This document shows positions 35,623 through 44,458 of a DNA stretch of 64,000 nt, piece by piece. Below the pieces are notes generated by a model, which searched no databases, had not been told where the DNA came from, and worked only from the letters and a program-made list of their open reading frames with translations. The position numbers were made by a program, and so were the translations under genes. The stretch covers positions 5,392,001 to 5,456,000 of the forward strand of contig NZ_CP102931.1 of assembly GCF_024734665.1 (NCBI RefSeq), in the 5' to 3' direction. Origin of the DNA: Variovorax paradoxus (GTDB taxonomy: Bacteria; Pseudomonadota; Gammaproteobacteria; Burkholderiales; Burkholderiaceae_C). Each line of letters begins with the position of its first letter. The stretch's first letter is position 1.

Positions 35623-37050
35623 TCAACGACGCCTGGGCATCAACGTCGGCACACCGCAGGCCAGCAGTTCGCCGCGCCCCCGGTGCGAATGAAAGCTGCT
35701 GCCATCCCACACCACCTCGCCGCGGCTCAGCGTCACACCCGGCCAAGCTTTGAGCCGCATGCCTTCATACGGCGTGTAGTCGACCTCGTGGTGAAGCTGC
35801 TCGTTCTTCAACACGAAGTCGCATTCGTCCCAGATCACGATGTCTGCATCGGAACCCACCGCGATTGTTCCCTTGCGCGGATGCAGGCCGTAGGCCTTGG
35901 CCGGGCCTGTGGCCGTGAGTTCGACAAAACGGTTGGCCGTCATCCGGCCCGAGAGCACGCCTTCGGACCACAGCAGCGGCATGCGTGTCTCGATGCCCGG
36001 AATACCGTTGGGAATGTGGCGGAACGCGACCTCCTCGCCATCAGGCTTCTTGCCTTCCGGTGCGTCGTATTTGAACGGTGCATGGTCCGACGAGAACACG
36101 GTGAAGAGCCCGTCGTTGAGTCCGTCCCAGATCACCTGCTGGTTGGCCTTGTCTCGCGGTGGCGGGCTGCACACGCACTTCGCGCCCTTGTAGCTGTCGT
36201 CGATGCCCAGGTCTTCGGCGGTGAGGAACAGGTACTGCGGGCAGGTCTCGGCGAACACGTTAAGACCGTGTGCACGCGCCCAGCGAATCTGCTCGACGGC
36301 CTCGCGGCCCGACACATGCACGATGAGGATCGGCACATCGACCAGTTCGGCCAGCGCGATGGCGCGGTGCGTCGCCTCGCGCTCCACCAGCATCGGCCGC
36401 GCATGCGCGTGGAAGCGCGGCGCGGTGCGGCCTGCGGCCTCGAGCCGCTTGGTCAGCCACTCGATGCAGTCCGAGTTCTCGGCATGCAGCATCGCCATTG
36501 CGCCGTGTTCGCGCGCCACCGCCAGCACATCGAGGATCTGGCCGTCGTCGAGCTTCATGTCGTCGTAGGTCATGTAGATCTTGAAGGACGTGAAGCCTTC
36601 CTTGATCAGTGCCGGCAGCTCTTCCTTCAGCACCGTGGGCGTCGGGTCGCTCACGATCAGGTGGAAGGCGTAGTCGACGTGCGCCTTGCCGGCAGCGCGT
36701 GCGCGGTAGTCCTCGACCGCGGCGCGCAGCGACTGGCCCTTCTGCTGCGCGGCGAACGGAATCACAGTGGTGGTGCCTCCGCAGGCGGCCGAACGCGTGC
36801 CGGTGTCGAAGTCGTCTGCATTACGCGTGGGCGGTGGCATCGGCTGGTCGAGATGGCAGTGGGCGTCCACACCGCCCGGCGTTACGGTGCGGCCGGCAGC
36901 GTCAATCTCGCGCGCGGCAGCACCAAGCTTCGCCCCGAGCTGCACGATGCGCCCATCGCTGATGCCGATGTCGCAATCGAAGGTGTCGGAAGCCGTGACA
37001 ACGCGCGCATTGCGCACCACAAGGTCGAAGTCAGAGGTTGAAGTGGACAT
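35623..37050 (-). CDS. D-hydantoinase / dihydropyrimidinase-like amidohydrolase
   Basis: Metal-dependent cyclic amidohydrolase opening a hydantoin, dihydropyrimidine or similar cyclic imide ring. The HxH pair is in GGVDAHCHLDQP (His64, His66), the carboxylated Lys in FTSFKIYMTYDD (Lys157), further ligands in MLHAENSD (His189) and IVHVSGREA, and the last Asp in VFSSDHAPF. It has 475 residues. It ends the minus arm of the first LacI-type divergon, 18 bases after an ABC permease, implying that the substrate is imported by that transporter. The exact substrate is not readable from sequence. Confidence 0.92.
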   Translation of the reverse strand: MSTSTSDFDLVVRNARVVTASDTFDCDIGISDGRIVQLGAKLGAAAREIDAAGRTVTPGGVDAHCHLDQPMPPPTRNADDFDTGTRSAACGGTTTVIPFAAQQKGQSLRAAVEDYRARAAGKAHVDYAFHLIVSDPTPTVLKEELPALIKEGFTSFKIYMTYDDMKLDDGQILDVLAVAREHGAMAMLHAENSDCIEWLTKRLEAAGRTAPRFHAHARPMLVEREATHRAIALAELVDVPILIVHVSGREAVEQIRWARAHGLNVFAETCPQYLFLTAEDLGIDDSYKGAKCVCSPPPRDKANQQVIWDGLNDGLFTVFSSDHAPFKYDAPEGKKPDGEEVAFRHIPNGIPGIETRMPLLWSEGVLSGRMTANRFVELTATGPAKAYGLHPRKGTIAVGSDADIVIWDECDFVLKNEQLHHEVDYTPYEGMRLKAWPGVTLSRGEVVWDGSSFHSHRGRGELLACGVPTLMPRRR

Positions 37051-37068
37051 GGTTCAGATGAATCCGGT

Positions 37069-37749
37069 TCAGGCCGCGCCACGCGCCGCCGCGTAGCCCC
37101 TGCCGTAGTGGCGCTCCAGCCGCACCTGCACGCGGTCCCAGAGTGTGGTCAGCACAAGGTAGAAGCAGGCCGCGACGCAATAGAGTTCCAGCACTTCGAA
37201 TTTCTCCTGCATGAGCACCTGGGCGCGGCGCATCAGCTCTTCCATCGAGATCACCGAAGCCAGAGAGGTTGCCTTGAGCAGCCCGTTCACCGAATTGCCC
37301 AGCGGCGGAATGATCACGCGCAAAACTTGCGGCAGCGTCACCAGCCGCAAGGTCGCGAAGCGCGAAAGGCTCAGCGCCTTGGCCGCTTCGATCTGCCCCT
37401 TCGCAATGGCGGAGAACCCGCCGCGAATGGTCTCCGACAGGTACGCCGCTTCGTTCAGGCTCAGCGCCAGCACCGCGGAAGTCAGCACGTCGAAGCGAAG
37501 GCCCAGTTGCGGCAGCCCGGTGTAGATGATGACGATCTGCACCAGCAGCGGCGTACCGCGAAACACCCAGATGTAGAAGCGCGCCGGCGCCGACAGAAAT
37601 CGATGCGAAGACATGCTGCCCAGCGCCAGCGGCAGCGCCAGGGCAAGGCCGATCACGATGGTCGCGATGGTCAGTCCGATCGTGATGCCCACGCCCCCCA
37701 GGAGGAACGGGTTGACGAAGTAGGACAGGAAGGCATCGAAATTGAACAC
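37069..37749 (-). CDS. Amino-acid-type ABC transporter permease (His/Glu/Gln/Arg/opine family)
   Basis: Membrane component of a polar-amino-acid-type importer. The 226 residues hold about five helices and the family signature YIWVFRGTPLLVQI; the EAA loop that contacts the ATPase is IEAAKALSLSRFATLRLVTLPQ. It sits between the binding-protein gene and the hydantoinase. The matching ATPase is probably the one at 45362 on the opposite arm, since no ATPase is found in this arm. Confidence 0.93.
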   Translation of the reverse strand: MFNFDAFLSYFVNPFLLGGVGITIGLTIATIVIGLALALPLALGSMSSHRFLSAPARFYIWVFRGTPLLVQIVIIYTGLPQLGLRFDVLTSAVLALSLNEAAYLSETIRGGFSAIAKGQIEAAKALSLSRFATLRLVTLPQVLRVIIPPLGNSVNGLLKATSLASVISMEELMRRAQVLMQEKFEVLELYCVAACFYLVLTTLWDRVQVRLERHYGRGYAAARGAA

Positions 37750-37774
37750 GGCCAGACCCTCTTGCTCGACCCGC

Positions 37775-38617
37775 TTACTTCGGCGCCGGGCCGGGGCCGC
37801 GGATCGCGAACTTCGTGGTGTCCTTCAGGCGCGTCATGCGGAACTTGTCGAACAGCTTGTCGTAGGTGCCGTCGGCCTTCAGGTCGGTCAGGGCCTGCGC
37901 CACGGCTTCGGCAACCGCGCGGTCACGGAACGACAGCGTGATGTCGGTGCCGTAGAGGCCGCTCGCGCGGATCTTGACGATGCCGCGCTCTTCAAAGGCA
38001 ATGGCCGTCTCGTCGATGTTGATGCCCGCTTCGAGCTGGCCGGCGCGCAGCGCGGCCGTGGTTTCAGAAGCCGTTGCAAAGGTGCGGAAGTCGATCGGTG
38101 CCATGCCCTTGGCGACCATGGCCGCATTCGATTCACGCGACTTGCGCTCGGCGTAGGTGCCGGTCTCGATGCCGACGACATGCCCCGAGAGGTCTTCGAA
38201 CTTGGTCAGCGCCAGCTTGCTGTTGGGCACGGTGTAGATGCTCATCGACTGCTGGCCGTACGGCACCTGGAACATGAGCTTGGAGCGCTCTTCGGTCCAG
38301 AACAGTCCGGTGTTGATCACATCGAAACGGCCGGCCTGCAGCGCGGGCACCATCGGCGGCATGTCCATGCGCACGAAGACGGGTTCGAGGCACAGCTGCT
38401 TTGCAACGGCGCGGCCAAGCTCGATGTTCAGCCCCTGCAACTCGCCCTTGCTGTCGACGAACTGCTGCGGCGGCAGCGTCGGGTTGGTGGACATCTGGAG
38501 CTTGCCGGGCGCGGTCAGGTGTTCGGCAGAGACCTTGGGCGTACAGGTCTGGGCAAGGGCCGAGCCGCTCAGCACGAGGCCGACGATGAAACCCAGGGAT
38601 AGTTTGATCATGTGCAT
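37775..38617 (-). CDS. Amino-acid-type ABC transporter substrate-binding protein
   Basis: Periplasmic binding protein of family 3 with a signal peptide MIKLSLGFIVGLVLSGSALA. Features are MSTNPTLPPQQFVDSKGELQ, LNIELGRAVAKQL, RFDVINTGLFWTEERS and the lobe-two entry GHVVGIETGTYAE. About 280 residues from the ATG at 38615-38617; an ATG two codons later is equally possible. It lies 25 bases ahead of the permease gene, forming the import unit for the cluster's substrate. Confidence 0.92.
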   Translation of the reverse strand: MHMIKLSLGFIVGLVLSGSALAQTCTPKVSAEHLTAPGKLQMSTNPTLPPQQFVDSKGELQGLNIELGRAVAKQLCLEPVFVRMDMPPMVPALQAGRFDVINTGLFWTEERSKLMFQVPYGQQSMSIYTVPNSKLALTKFEDLSGHVVGIETGTYAERKSRESNAAMVAKGMAPIDFRTFATASETTAALRAGQLEAGINIDETAIAFEERGIVKIRASGLYGTDITLSFRDRAVAEAVAQALTDLKADGTYDKLFDKFRMTRLKDTTKFAIRGPGPAPK

Positions 38618-38674
38618 GAGATGCTTTCGTTGAAGACAGGGAGGAAAGAAAGAGAAGAACTCGGGCAATCGAAG

Positions 38675-39136
38675 TCAGGCCGCCTGGGTCGCTTGTCGAC
38701 ATGCAACCAGCGCCACGTGCACGGCTTCGATCACTGGCTCCGCGCGCTGGTTGACGAGCTGCAAGCTCTCGGTCACCACACCGCGGCCACCGCGCGACGA
38801 AAGACGTTTGTCGGTGAAGCGAAACACAACATGCACCGCATCGCCTGCAACAACAGGTCGCAAGAACCGGACCTGATCCCATCCGAGCGAGGCGATGGAA
38901 CTGTTCTCGTAGATCTTCAATGCGGTCTTCAGTCCCTCCATCAGCGAGAGACCGAACAGCCCGTGCGCAATGACGCCCGGAAAGCCGCGCGACTGCGCGT
39001 AGTCCGCATCGGTATGCAACGGATGGTGGTCGTGCGTGAGGTCGCAGAAGCGGCCGATGTCTTCGGTACTCACGACATGGCTTTCGCTGCGCAGTTCTGC
39101 GCCGATCACCACGTCTTCGAAATACACGTCACTCAT
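38675..39136 (-). CDS. MaoC-family acyl dehydratase
   Basis: Hot-dog-fold (R)-specific enoyl-CoA hydratase-like protein of 153 residues. The catalytic Asp/His motif is FCDLTHDHHPLHTDADYA and the following VIAHGLFGLSLMEGL matches the hydratase 2 signature. The start overlaps the CoA-transferase stop (ATGA). It probably hydrates an unsaturated CoA ester produced by the adjacent acyl-CoA dehydrogenase. Confidence 0.92.
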   Translation of the reverse strand: MSDVYFEDVVIGAELRSESHVVSTEDIGRFCDLTHDHHPLHTDADYAQSRGFPGVIAHGLFGLSLMEGLKTALKIYENSSIASLGWDQVRFLRPVVAGDAVHVVFRFTDKRLSSRGGRGVVTESLQLVNQRAEPVIEAVHVALVACRQATQAA

Positions 39137-40734
39137 GCCCGCGCTCCTTGCGCCGCGTTGCCTGCGTGGCGCGGTGCCTTCGCAATGAACTCGTCGTGCA
39201 CGCCCATGGGGCCGTTGCGGAAGATGCGTGCGTCCATGGTGCGCAACTGCTCGCTGACGCGCACCTCGAAGCCGATCTTTTCGAGCACGTCTTCCTTCAG
39301 CCGCACGCCTGGTGCGATCTCCGTGAGCACGAGCCCGTCTGCTTCGAGCTCGAACACGGCGCGGTCGGTCACGAAGCTCACTTGCTGGCCTCGCTCGCGC
39401 GCAAGGCGCCCCGAGAAGCTGATCTGGTCGACCGCCGGAACAAACTTCTTGAACGCACCGTCACGGCGGATTTCGAGCTTGCCATCGGTCACGCCAATGT
39501 CGAAGTCGCCGCCGGTAAGCGAGCCGTTGAACACCAGTCGCTGCGTGTTCTGTGTGATGTTGATGAAGCCGCCCGCGCCGTCGTAGCGCTTGCCGAAGCG
39601 CGTGACGTTGACGTTGCCTTGCGGGTCCACTTGCGCGAACGAAAGAAACGCGCAACTCAAACCACCACCGTCGTAGAAGTCGAACTGGTACGACTGGTCG
39701 AGGATCGCGCGCGGGTTGACCGAAGTGCCGAACTCGCGCGCATGACCGGGCACGCCACCGACCACGCCCGACTCGACCGTGAGAGTGATGAGGTCGGCAA
39801 TGCCCTCTTCCGAGGCCACGTTGGGAATCATCGCGGAGATGCCCACGCCGAGGTTCACCACGTCGCGCGGGCGCAGCTCGAAGGCCGCGCGCCTTGCCAC
39901 CACGCGGCGCACGTCGAGCGGGTCGGGCGCGATGCTCGAAGCGGGCACCACGATCTCGCCGCAGCGCGCCGGGTCGTAGCGCGTGGTGTAGGTCTGCATC
40001 TGCTCGGGCTCGACCACGAAGTGATCGATCAGGAAGCCCGGAATCTTCACCATGTGCGGATGCAGCGTGCCGCGCTTGACGATGCGCTTGACCTGGCAGA
40101 TGACGATGCCACCGGCGTTGTGCACGGCCTGCGCCATCGAGAGGTCTTCGCGCGCGGTGGCTTCGTGCTCCATGCTCACGTAGCCGTCTTCGTCGGCCGA
40201 GGTGCCGCGGATCAGCGCCACGTTCGGCACGCCGGGCGCACGGTAGAACAGCCAGTCGCGGTCGGCCACGTGCACCAGTTCGACCAGCGCTTCGGTGGTG
40301 CGTGCGTTCATGCGGCCGCCGTCCTGGCGCGGGTCCATGTAGGTTTCGAGGCCCACGTGCGTGAGCACGCCGGGCTGGCGGCCCGCCATGGCGCGGCACA
40401 GGTGCGTCATCACGCCCTGCGGGAAGTTGTAGGCCTCCACGTCCTGCGCGAGGATCATCTTCATGAACGGTAGCTGCATGCCGAAGTTGCCACCGATCAC
40501 GCGGCGCACCAGCCCCGGGTGCGCGAAGTGGCACATGCCCTTTTCGGTGAGCGCGCCCACGCCGGTAACGTGGAACAGCGTGAGGTCGTGCGGGCCGTCG
40601 CCGGCCGTGAAGCGCCGCTCGATGGCTTCGAACACGGCTTCGGGCACGCCCGAGCCGCCGTTGCCGCCGGCCAGCACCATGTCGCCATCGCGCAGCAGCG
40701 AGGCGGCGGCGTCAGGGGTGATGCAGTCGATCAT
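39133..40734 (-). CDS. Acetate CoA-transferase YdiF-like (fused alpha/beta family I CoA-transferase)
   Basis: Transfers CoA between carboxylic acids. A single 533-residue chain carries the alpha part (DMVLAGGNGGSGVPEAVFEA onward) and the beta part (RDVVNLGVGISAMIPNVASE). The catalytic Glu is expected in LTVESGVVGGVPG, the family (S)ENG-type loop. The gene overlaps maoC and follows the acyl-CoA dehydrogenase by ten bases, so it most likely activates the acid released by the hydantoinase or lyase steps to its CoA ester. Confidence 0.92.
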   Translation of the reverse strand: MIDCITPDAAASLLRDGDMVLAGGNGGSGVPEAVFEAIERRFTAGDGPHDLTLFHVTGVGALTEKGMCHFAHPGLVRRVIGGNFGMQLPFMKMILAQDVEAYNFPQGVMTHLCRAMAGRQPGVLTHVGLETYMDPRQDGGRMNARTTEALVELVHVADRDWLFYRAPGVPNVALIRGTSADEDGYVSMEHEATAREDLSMAQAVHNAGGIVICQVKRIVKRGTLHPHMVKIPGFLIDHFVVEPEQMQTYTTRYDPARCGEIVVPASSIAPDPLDVRRVVARRAAFELRPRDVVNLGVGISAMIPNVASEEGIADLITLTVESGVVGGVPGHAREFGTSVNPRAILDQSYQFDFYDGGGLSCAFLSFAQVDPQGNVNVTRFGKRYDGAGGFINITQNTQRLVFNGSLTGGDFDIGVTDGKLEIRRDGAFKKFVPAVDQISFSGRLARERGQQVSFVTDRAVFELEADGLVLTEIAPGVRLKEDVLEKIGFEVRVSEQLRTMDARIFRNGPMGVHDEFIAKAPRHAGNAAQGARA

Positions 40735-40744
40735 GGCCGCGTCC

Positions 40745-41887
40745 TCAAGCCAGTTCTTTCACGACCTGGCGCGAGATGATCAGGCGCTGGATCTGGTTGG
40801 TGCCTTCGTAGATCTGCGCCAGGCGCACGTCGCGGAAGATGCGCTCGATGCGCAAGGCGCGCGAGTAGCCATTGCCGCCGTGGATCTGCAGCGCGTTCGA
40901 CACGTGGCGCATCGCCATGTCGGTGGTGAAGAGCTTGGCCTGCGCGCCTTCCTTGGCGATGGAGTGGCCGGCGTCCTGCAGCCGCGCGCCGTGATGAATC
41001 AGCAGGCGCGCCGCGGCAATGTCGGTCGCCATGTCTGCCACCATGAACTGGATGGCCTGGAAGTTCATGATCGGCTCGCCGAACTGCTTGCGCGTGGTGG
41101 CGTAGGCCACGGCATCTTCCATCGCGGCCTGCGCCATGCCGAGCGCCATGGACGACATCAGCAGGCGGCTGAAGTTGAAGTTGCCCATGGCCGTCTTGAA
41201 GGCCTGGTTCTCGGCGCCGATGAGCCCCGTCCTGGGCACGTGCACGTCCTGCAGCACGATCTGGCAGTCTTCCAGGCCGTGCATGCCGAGCAGCTCTTCG
41301 TTCTTGCCGCGGCTCACGCCGGCCTGGTGCGCATCGACCATGAAGCAGCTGATCGACTTGTGGCCGGCCTCCTTGCCGGTGCGCGCGAACACCATGATGC
41401 GATCGGCCACCCCGCCGAGCGTGACCCAGGCCTTGGTGCCGTTGAGCACCCAGCCGTCGTCCACGGCGCGCGCGGTGGTGGTGATGCTGGCCACGTCGGA
41501 GCCGAAGTCGGGCTCGGACATTGCAGTGGCCATGACGATGGAGCCGTCGAGGATGCCGGGGATCAGCGCCTTCTGGCTCTCGTTGCCGTGGTGATGCAAA
41601 AAGAGCGCCGCCTCGACGGGAATCGCGAAGGCATTGCCGATGGCGCCCGAGCAGCGCGCCAGCTCTTCCATCACGAGGCAGGTGCTGACGGTGTCGAAGC
41701 CCGAGCCACCAGCCACCTCGGGCAGGCTCACGCCGAACAGCCCGAGCTCTGCCATGCCGCGGTACAGCACGCGATCGAACTTGTCTTCGCGGTCGATGGC
41801 CGCGGCGCGCGGCAGCACTTCGCCTTCGGCGAAACGACGCGCGGTGTCGCGCAGCGAGATCTGGTCTTCGGTGAGGAAATGGGTCAT
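40745..41887 (-). CDS. Acyl-CoA dehydrogenase
   Basis: FAD-dependent enzyme introducing an alpha,beta double bond in an acyl-CoA. The opening MTHFLTEDQISLRDTARRFA is typical. Flavin-binding segments are TAMSEPDFGSDVAS and AWVTLGGVADR; the C-terminal signature is QIHGGNGYSRALRIERIFRD with the substrate region YEGTNQIQRLIISRQ. It has 380 residues. The usual catalytic Glu position lies at YEGTNQ, as in short/medium-chain enzymes. It follows the tautomerase gene by five bases in the minus arm. Confidence 0.94.
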   Translation of the reverse strand: MTHFLTEDQISLRDTARRFAEGEVLPRAAAIDREDKFDRVLYRGMAELGLFGVSLPEVAGGSGFDTVSTCLVMEELARCSGAIGNAFAIPVEAALFLHHHGNESQKALIPGILDGSIVMATAMSEPDFGSDVASITTTARAVDDGWVLNGTKAWVTLGGVADRIMVFARTGKEAGHKSISCFMVDAHQAGVSRGKNEELLGMHGLEDCQIVLQDVHVPRTGLIGAENQAFKTAMGNFNFSRLLMSSMALGMAQAAMEDAVAYATTRKQFGEPIMNFQAIQFMVADMATDIAAARLLIHHGARLQDAGHSIAKEGAQAKLFTTDMAMRHVSNALQIHGGNGYSRALRIERIFRDVRLAQIYEGTNQIQRLIISRQVVKELA

Positions 41888-41892
41888 GGTCT

Positions 41893-42297
41893 TCAGGCGG
41901 TGTGATCGGGTTGCTGCTCGGCTTCGTCGCTGGCCAGATGGCCGTCGTGCGCGACTTCGTCCTGTTCGCGGTCGAGGAAATAGACGGCCACGTTGTGGCT
42001 GCCGGTGGCGAAACAGGTCGCCAGCGCGGGCGTGATGGCGGCGGCCAGCGCGCGGCGCTGGGCCGGCGTACGGCGATAGGCGTGCACCTTGACGAACACG
42101 CGCGTGCCCCCTCCCCCACCGTCGTGGCCCAGCTGGCCCTCGTGGGCGTAGTCGTGGGGCGCGACGGGCATGAAGTACAGCGTCACGGTCGAGGGCTCGA
42201 CGCCGAACGACGTGACGACGCCATCGGTCAGCGCGCGGCTGGCGGCGCGCTTGCGGGTTTCGGGGGCGCTGGGCGCCAGGATTTCGAGATAGGGCAT
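41893..42297 (-). CDS. Two-repeat tautomerase-family protein
   Basis: Predicted tautomerase, 134 residues. It starts MPYLEILAP, leaving Pro2 exposed after Met removal, the catalytic base of 4-oxalocrotonate tautomerase-like enzymes. The sequence repeats: APSAPETRKRAASRALTDGV aligns with RRTPAQRRALAAAITPALAT, and TVTLYFMPVAPHDYAHEG with NVAVYFLDREQDEVAHDG. So it is a fusion of two short tautomerase units joined by a Gly-rich linker (DGGGGG). It sits between lacI and the acyl-CoA dehydrogenase. A role in isomerising an unsaturated keto acid fits but is inferred. Confidence 0.8.
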   Translation of the reverse strand: MPYLEILAPSAPETRKRAASRALTDGVVTSFGVEPSTVTLYFMPVAPHDYAHEGQLGHDGGGGGTRVFVKVHAYRRTPAQRRALAAAITPALATCFATGSHNVAVYFLDREQDEVAHDGHLASDEAEQQPDHTA

Positions 42298-42313
42298 GTG
42301 GGGAGAAGTTGTT

Positions 42314-43324
42314 TCAGTTCGGCGCGACGGCGCGGCAGGAGGCGCGCTGGATCAGCCGCGAGCCGACGCGGTATTCACGCCCGCTGTTGGCCACGCCCGA
42401 CAGGCGCTGCACCAGCCGGTCGACTGCGAGGTTGGCCATCTCGGCGGCGCCGCTGTCCACCACGCTGATGGCGGGGCGCTGCCACTCGAACCAGGGCGAG
42501 TCTTCGTAGAACAGCAGCGACAGGTCGTCGGGAATCAGCAGTCCGCGCTCCGACACCACGCGCAGCACGCCGAGCGATGACTCGTGGTTGGCCACGAAGA
42601 GCGCCGAGGGCGGCGTGGGCATCGACAGCAGCGCGTTGGCAGCCACCACGCCGGTTTCGGGCGCATAGCGGCCGGCCTGGATCAGCGCCGGATCGATGGG
42701 CAGGCCCGCTTCCTGCATGGCCCGCTTGTAGCCCGCGAGACGTTCCTTGCCGGAGGTGGTGTCGCTCATGCCCACGATCAGGCCGATGCGGCGGTGCCCG
42801 AGGTCCAGCAGGTGCTTGGTGCCGGCGTAGGCGCCGTCGAGGTCGCCGGCGAGCACCGATTCGAGCGTGGCGCCCTCGACGCGGCGCACCGCGCAGATCA
42901 CCGGGATGTCGGCGTGCTCCATGGCCAGCAGCTGGGCGCCGTTGGCCCCGTTGGGCACGGCGATCAGGCCGTCGACGCTGTGGTCGACCAGGGTCTTGAA
43001 GATGTCGCGCTCCTGCTCGGGGTCGTCGGCACTGATGCTCAGGATGACCTGGTAGCCGAGCGCCTGCATGCGCGTCTGCACCACCGAGGCGAGCACCTGG
43101 AACGAGGCGTTCTCCAGGTTGTGCACGGTGAGGCCGATGAGCCGCGAGCGCTTGGTTTTCAGCGCCCGGGCGAAGGTGTTGGTGCGGTAGCCGAGGGCGG
43201 CGGCGACCTGGATCACGTGCCGCTGCGTCGCGTGGTTGGTGAGGCTGGAGCCGGCCAGCGCACGGGATGCCGTGGCAATGGAAACGTCGGCGGCACGGGC
43301 CACGTCGCGCAGCGTTACCGCCAT
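42314..43324 (-). CDS. LacI-family transcriptional regulator of the hydantoinase cluster
   Basis: DNA-binding regulator, 336 residues. The N-terminal helix-turn-helix is VTLRDVARAADVSIATASRA with the hinge GYRTNTFARALKTKRSRLIG; the rest is a periplasmic-binding-protein-like effector domain (HLLDLGHRRIGLIVGMSDTT). Its start faces the divergent lyase genes, and two LacI-type palindromes (43351-43364 and 43440-43453) lie between. It probably represses both arms until a pathway intermediate binds. Confidence 0.94.
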   Translation of the reverse strand: MAVTLRDVARAADVSIATASRALAGSSLTNHATQRHVIQVAAALGYRTNTFARALKTKRSRLIGLTVHNLENASFQVLASVVQTRMQALGYQVILSISADDPEQERDIFKTLVDHSVDGLIAVPNGANGAQLLAMEHADIPVICAVRRVEGATLESVLAGDLDGAYAGTKHLLDLGHRRIGLIVGMSDTTSGKERLAGYKRAMQEAGLPIDPALIQAGRYAPETGVVAANALLSMPTPPSALFVANHESSLGVLRVVSERGLLIPDDLSLLFYEDSPWFEWQRPAISVVDSGAAEMANLAVDRLVQRLSGVANSGREYRVGSRLIQRASCRAVAPN

Positions 43325-43350
43325 GTCTTGGCCTCGTGAGAGCAGTTTCT

Positions 43351-43364
43351 TGTAAACGTTTGCA
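43351..43364. promoter_or_regulatory. LacI-type operator O1 of the hydantoinase divergon
   Basis: TGTAAACGTTTGCA fits the LacI-family consensus TGnAAnCGnTTnCA, 27 bases upstream of the lacI start. It is likely the autoregulatory site. Confidence 0.75.
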
Positions 43365-43439
43365 TTTTTTTATCGTAGGTTTTCATAAGGTCTGCAGTCA
43401 AGAAGAAATCTGCAATCCATGCGGCTTGGTCTGGATTAT

Positions 43440-43453
43440 TGCAATCGTTTCCA
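43440..43453. promoter_or_regulatory. LacI-type operator O2 of the hydantoinase divergon
   Basis: TGCAATCGTTTCCA matches the LacI-family pattern with a central CG, 89 bases centre to centre from O1 and about 47 bases before the first lyase gene. The spacing would allow a repression loop. Confidence 0.65.
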
Positions 43454-43499
43454 ATTTTCTTGCATACTGCCGGCTTCAGCGACCCAATCCAGGATGGCC

Positions 43500-44438
43500 A
43501 TGCACATTTCCGGAGTCGGCGGCATCTGGCCCGCCACGCTCACCCCCTTCACCCCGGACGGCCGCGTCGACGACGACGCGCTGGCCGCCCATGTGCGCGA
43601 CGTGGCCGGCACGCCTGGCGTGCGCGCGGTGGTGGTCAACGGGCATGCGGGCGAGGCGACATCGCTCGATCGCGCGGAGCGCGCCCAGGTGGTGAGCGTT
43701 GCGGTGGCCGCGGCCGGCAACGTGCCCGTGGTGGCCGGCGTGGTGGCCGACGACACTCGCTACGCCTGCGCGCTGGCACAGGACGCATCGCAGGCCGGAG
43801 CCTCGGCCCTGCTGCTGTTTCCGCCCGCAGTGTTCGCGCAGGGCGCGGGCGCACGGCCCGACATGGCCCATCGCTTCGTGAACGAGGTGGCCGGTGCGAG
43901 CAGCCTGCCCATCGTGCTGTTCCAGCTGTCGCGCGCCTCGGGCCTTGCTTTCTCGACCGAAACGCTGGCGCAGCTCTGCGCGGACGTGCCGGCCATCGTG
44001 GCCGTGAAAGAAGGCAGCGACATTCCCGAGCTCTACGAGGACAACCTCCGCGCCCTGCGCGCGCTGCCGCGCCCGGTCACGCTGCTGAGCAGCAGCAACA
44101 GCTGGCTGTTCGCTTCACTGGCCTATGGCGCCGACGGCATCCTGTCGGGCCTGGGCAGCGTGGCCGCCCCGCTGCTTGTGGCGCTGCACGAAGCCGTCGC
44201 ACGCGGCGACCTGGCGGCCGCGCGCGCGGTCAACGATCGGCTGGTGCCGCTGTGCCGTGCCTTCTATCGCGCGCCTTATCTCGACGCCCACAACCGCATG
44301 AAGACTGCGCTGCATCTTCTCGGCCGGCTGCCCCATCCGGACCCGCGCCCGCCGCTGCTGCCCGTGCCAGCCGACGACACGGCGCGCATTCGCGCGGCAC
44401 TCGTGGCCTCGGGCCTGCTGCCTTCCTCCACCCATTGA
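43500..44438 (+). CDS. DapA-family (dihydrodipicolinate synthase-like) lyase, first copy
   Basis: TIM-barrel class I aldolase of the DHDPS/N-acetylneuraminate lyase family. The Schiff-base Lys is present in AIVAVKEGSD (Lys170). The usual YNxP loop is replaced by LPIVLFQLSRASG, so the catalytic Tyr is a Phe (Phe141). The carboxylate-binding GS(T)TGE loop reads VVNGHAGEATSL, also unusual. These changes argue against true DHDPS activity. It has about 312 residues from the ATG at 43500 (AGG seven bases ahead; another ATG two codons earlier). First gene of the plus arm. Confidence 0.88.
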   Translation: MHISGVGGIWPATLTPFTPDGRVDDDALAAHVRDVAGTPGVRAVVVNGHAGEATSLDRAERAQVVSVAVAAAGNVPVVAGVVADDTRYACALAQDASQAGASALLLFPPAVFAQGAGARPDMAHRFVNEVAGASSLPIVLFQLSRASGLAFSTETLAQLCADVPAIVAVKEGSDIPELYEDNLRALRALPRPVTLLSSSNSWLFASLAYGADGILSGLGSVAAPLLVALHEAVARGDLAAARAVNDRLVPLCRAFYRAPYLDAHNRMKTALHLLGRLPHPDPRPPLLPVPADDTARIRAALVASGLLPSSTH

Positions 44439-44458
44439 CCTACTGAGCAACCTGTCCC

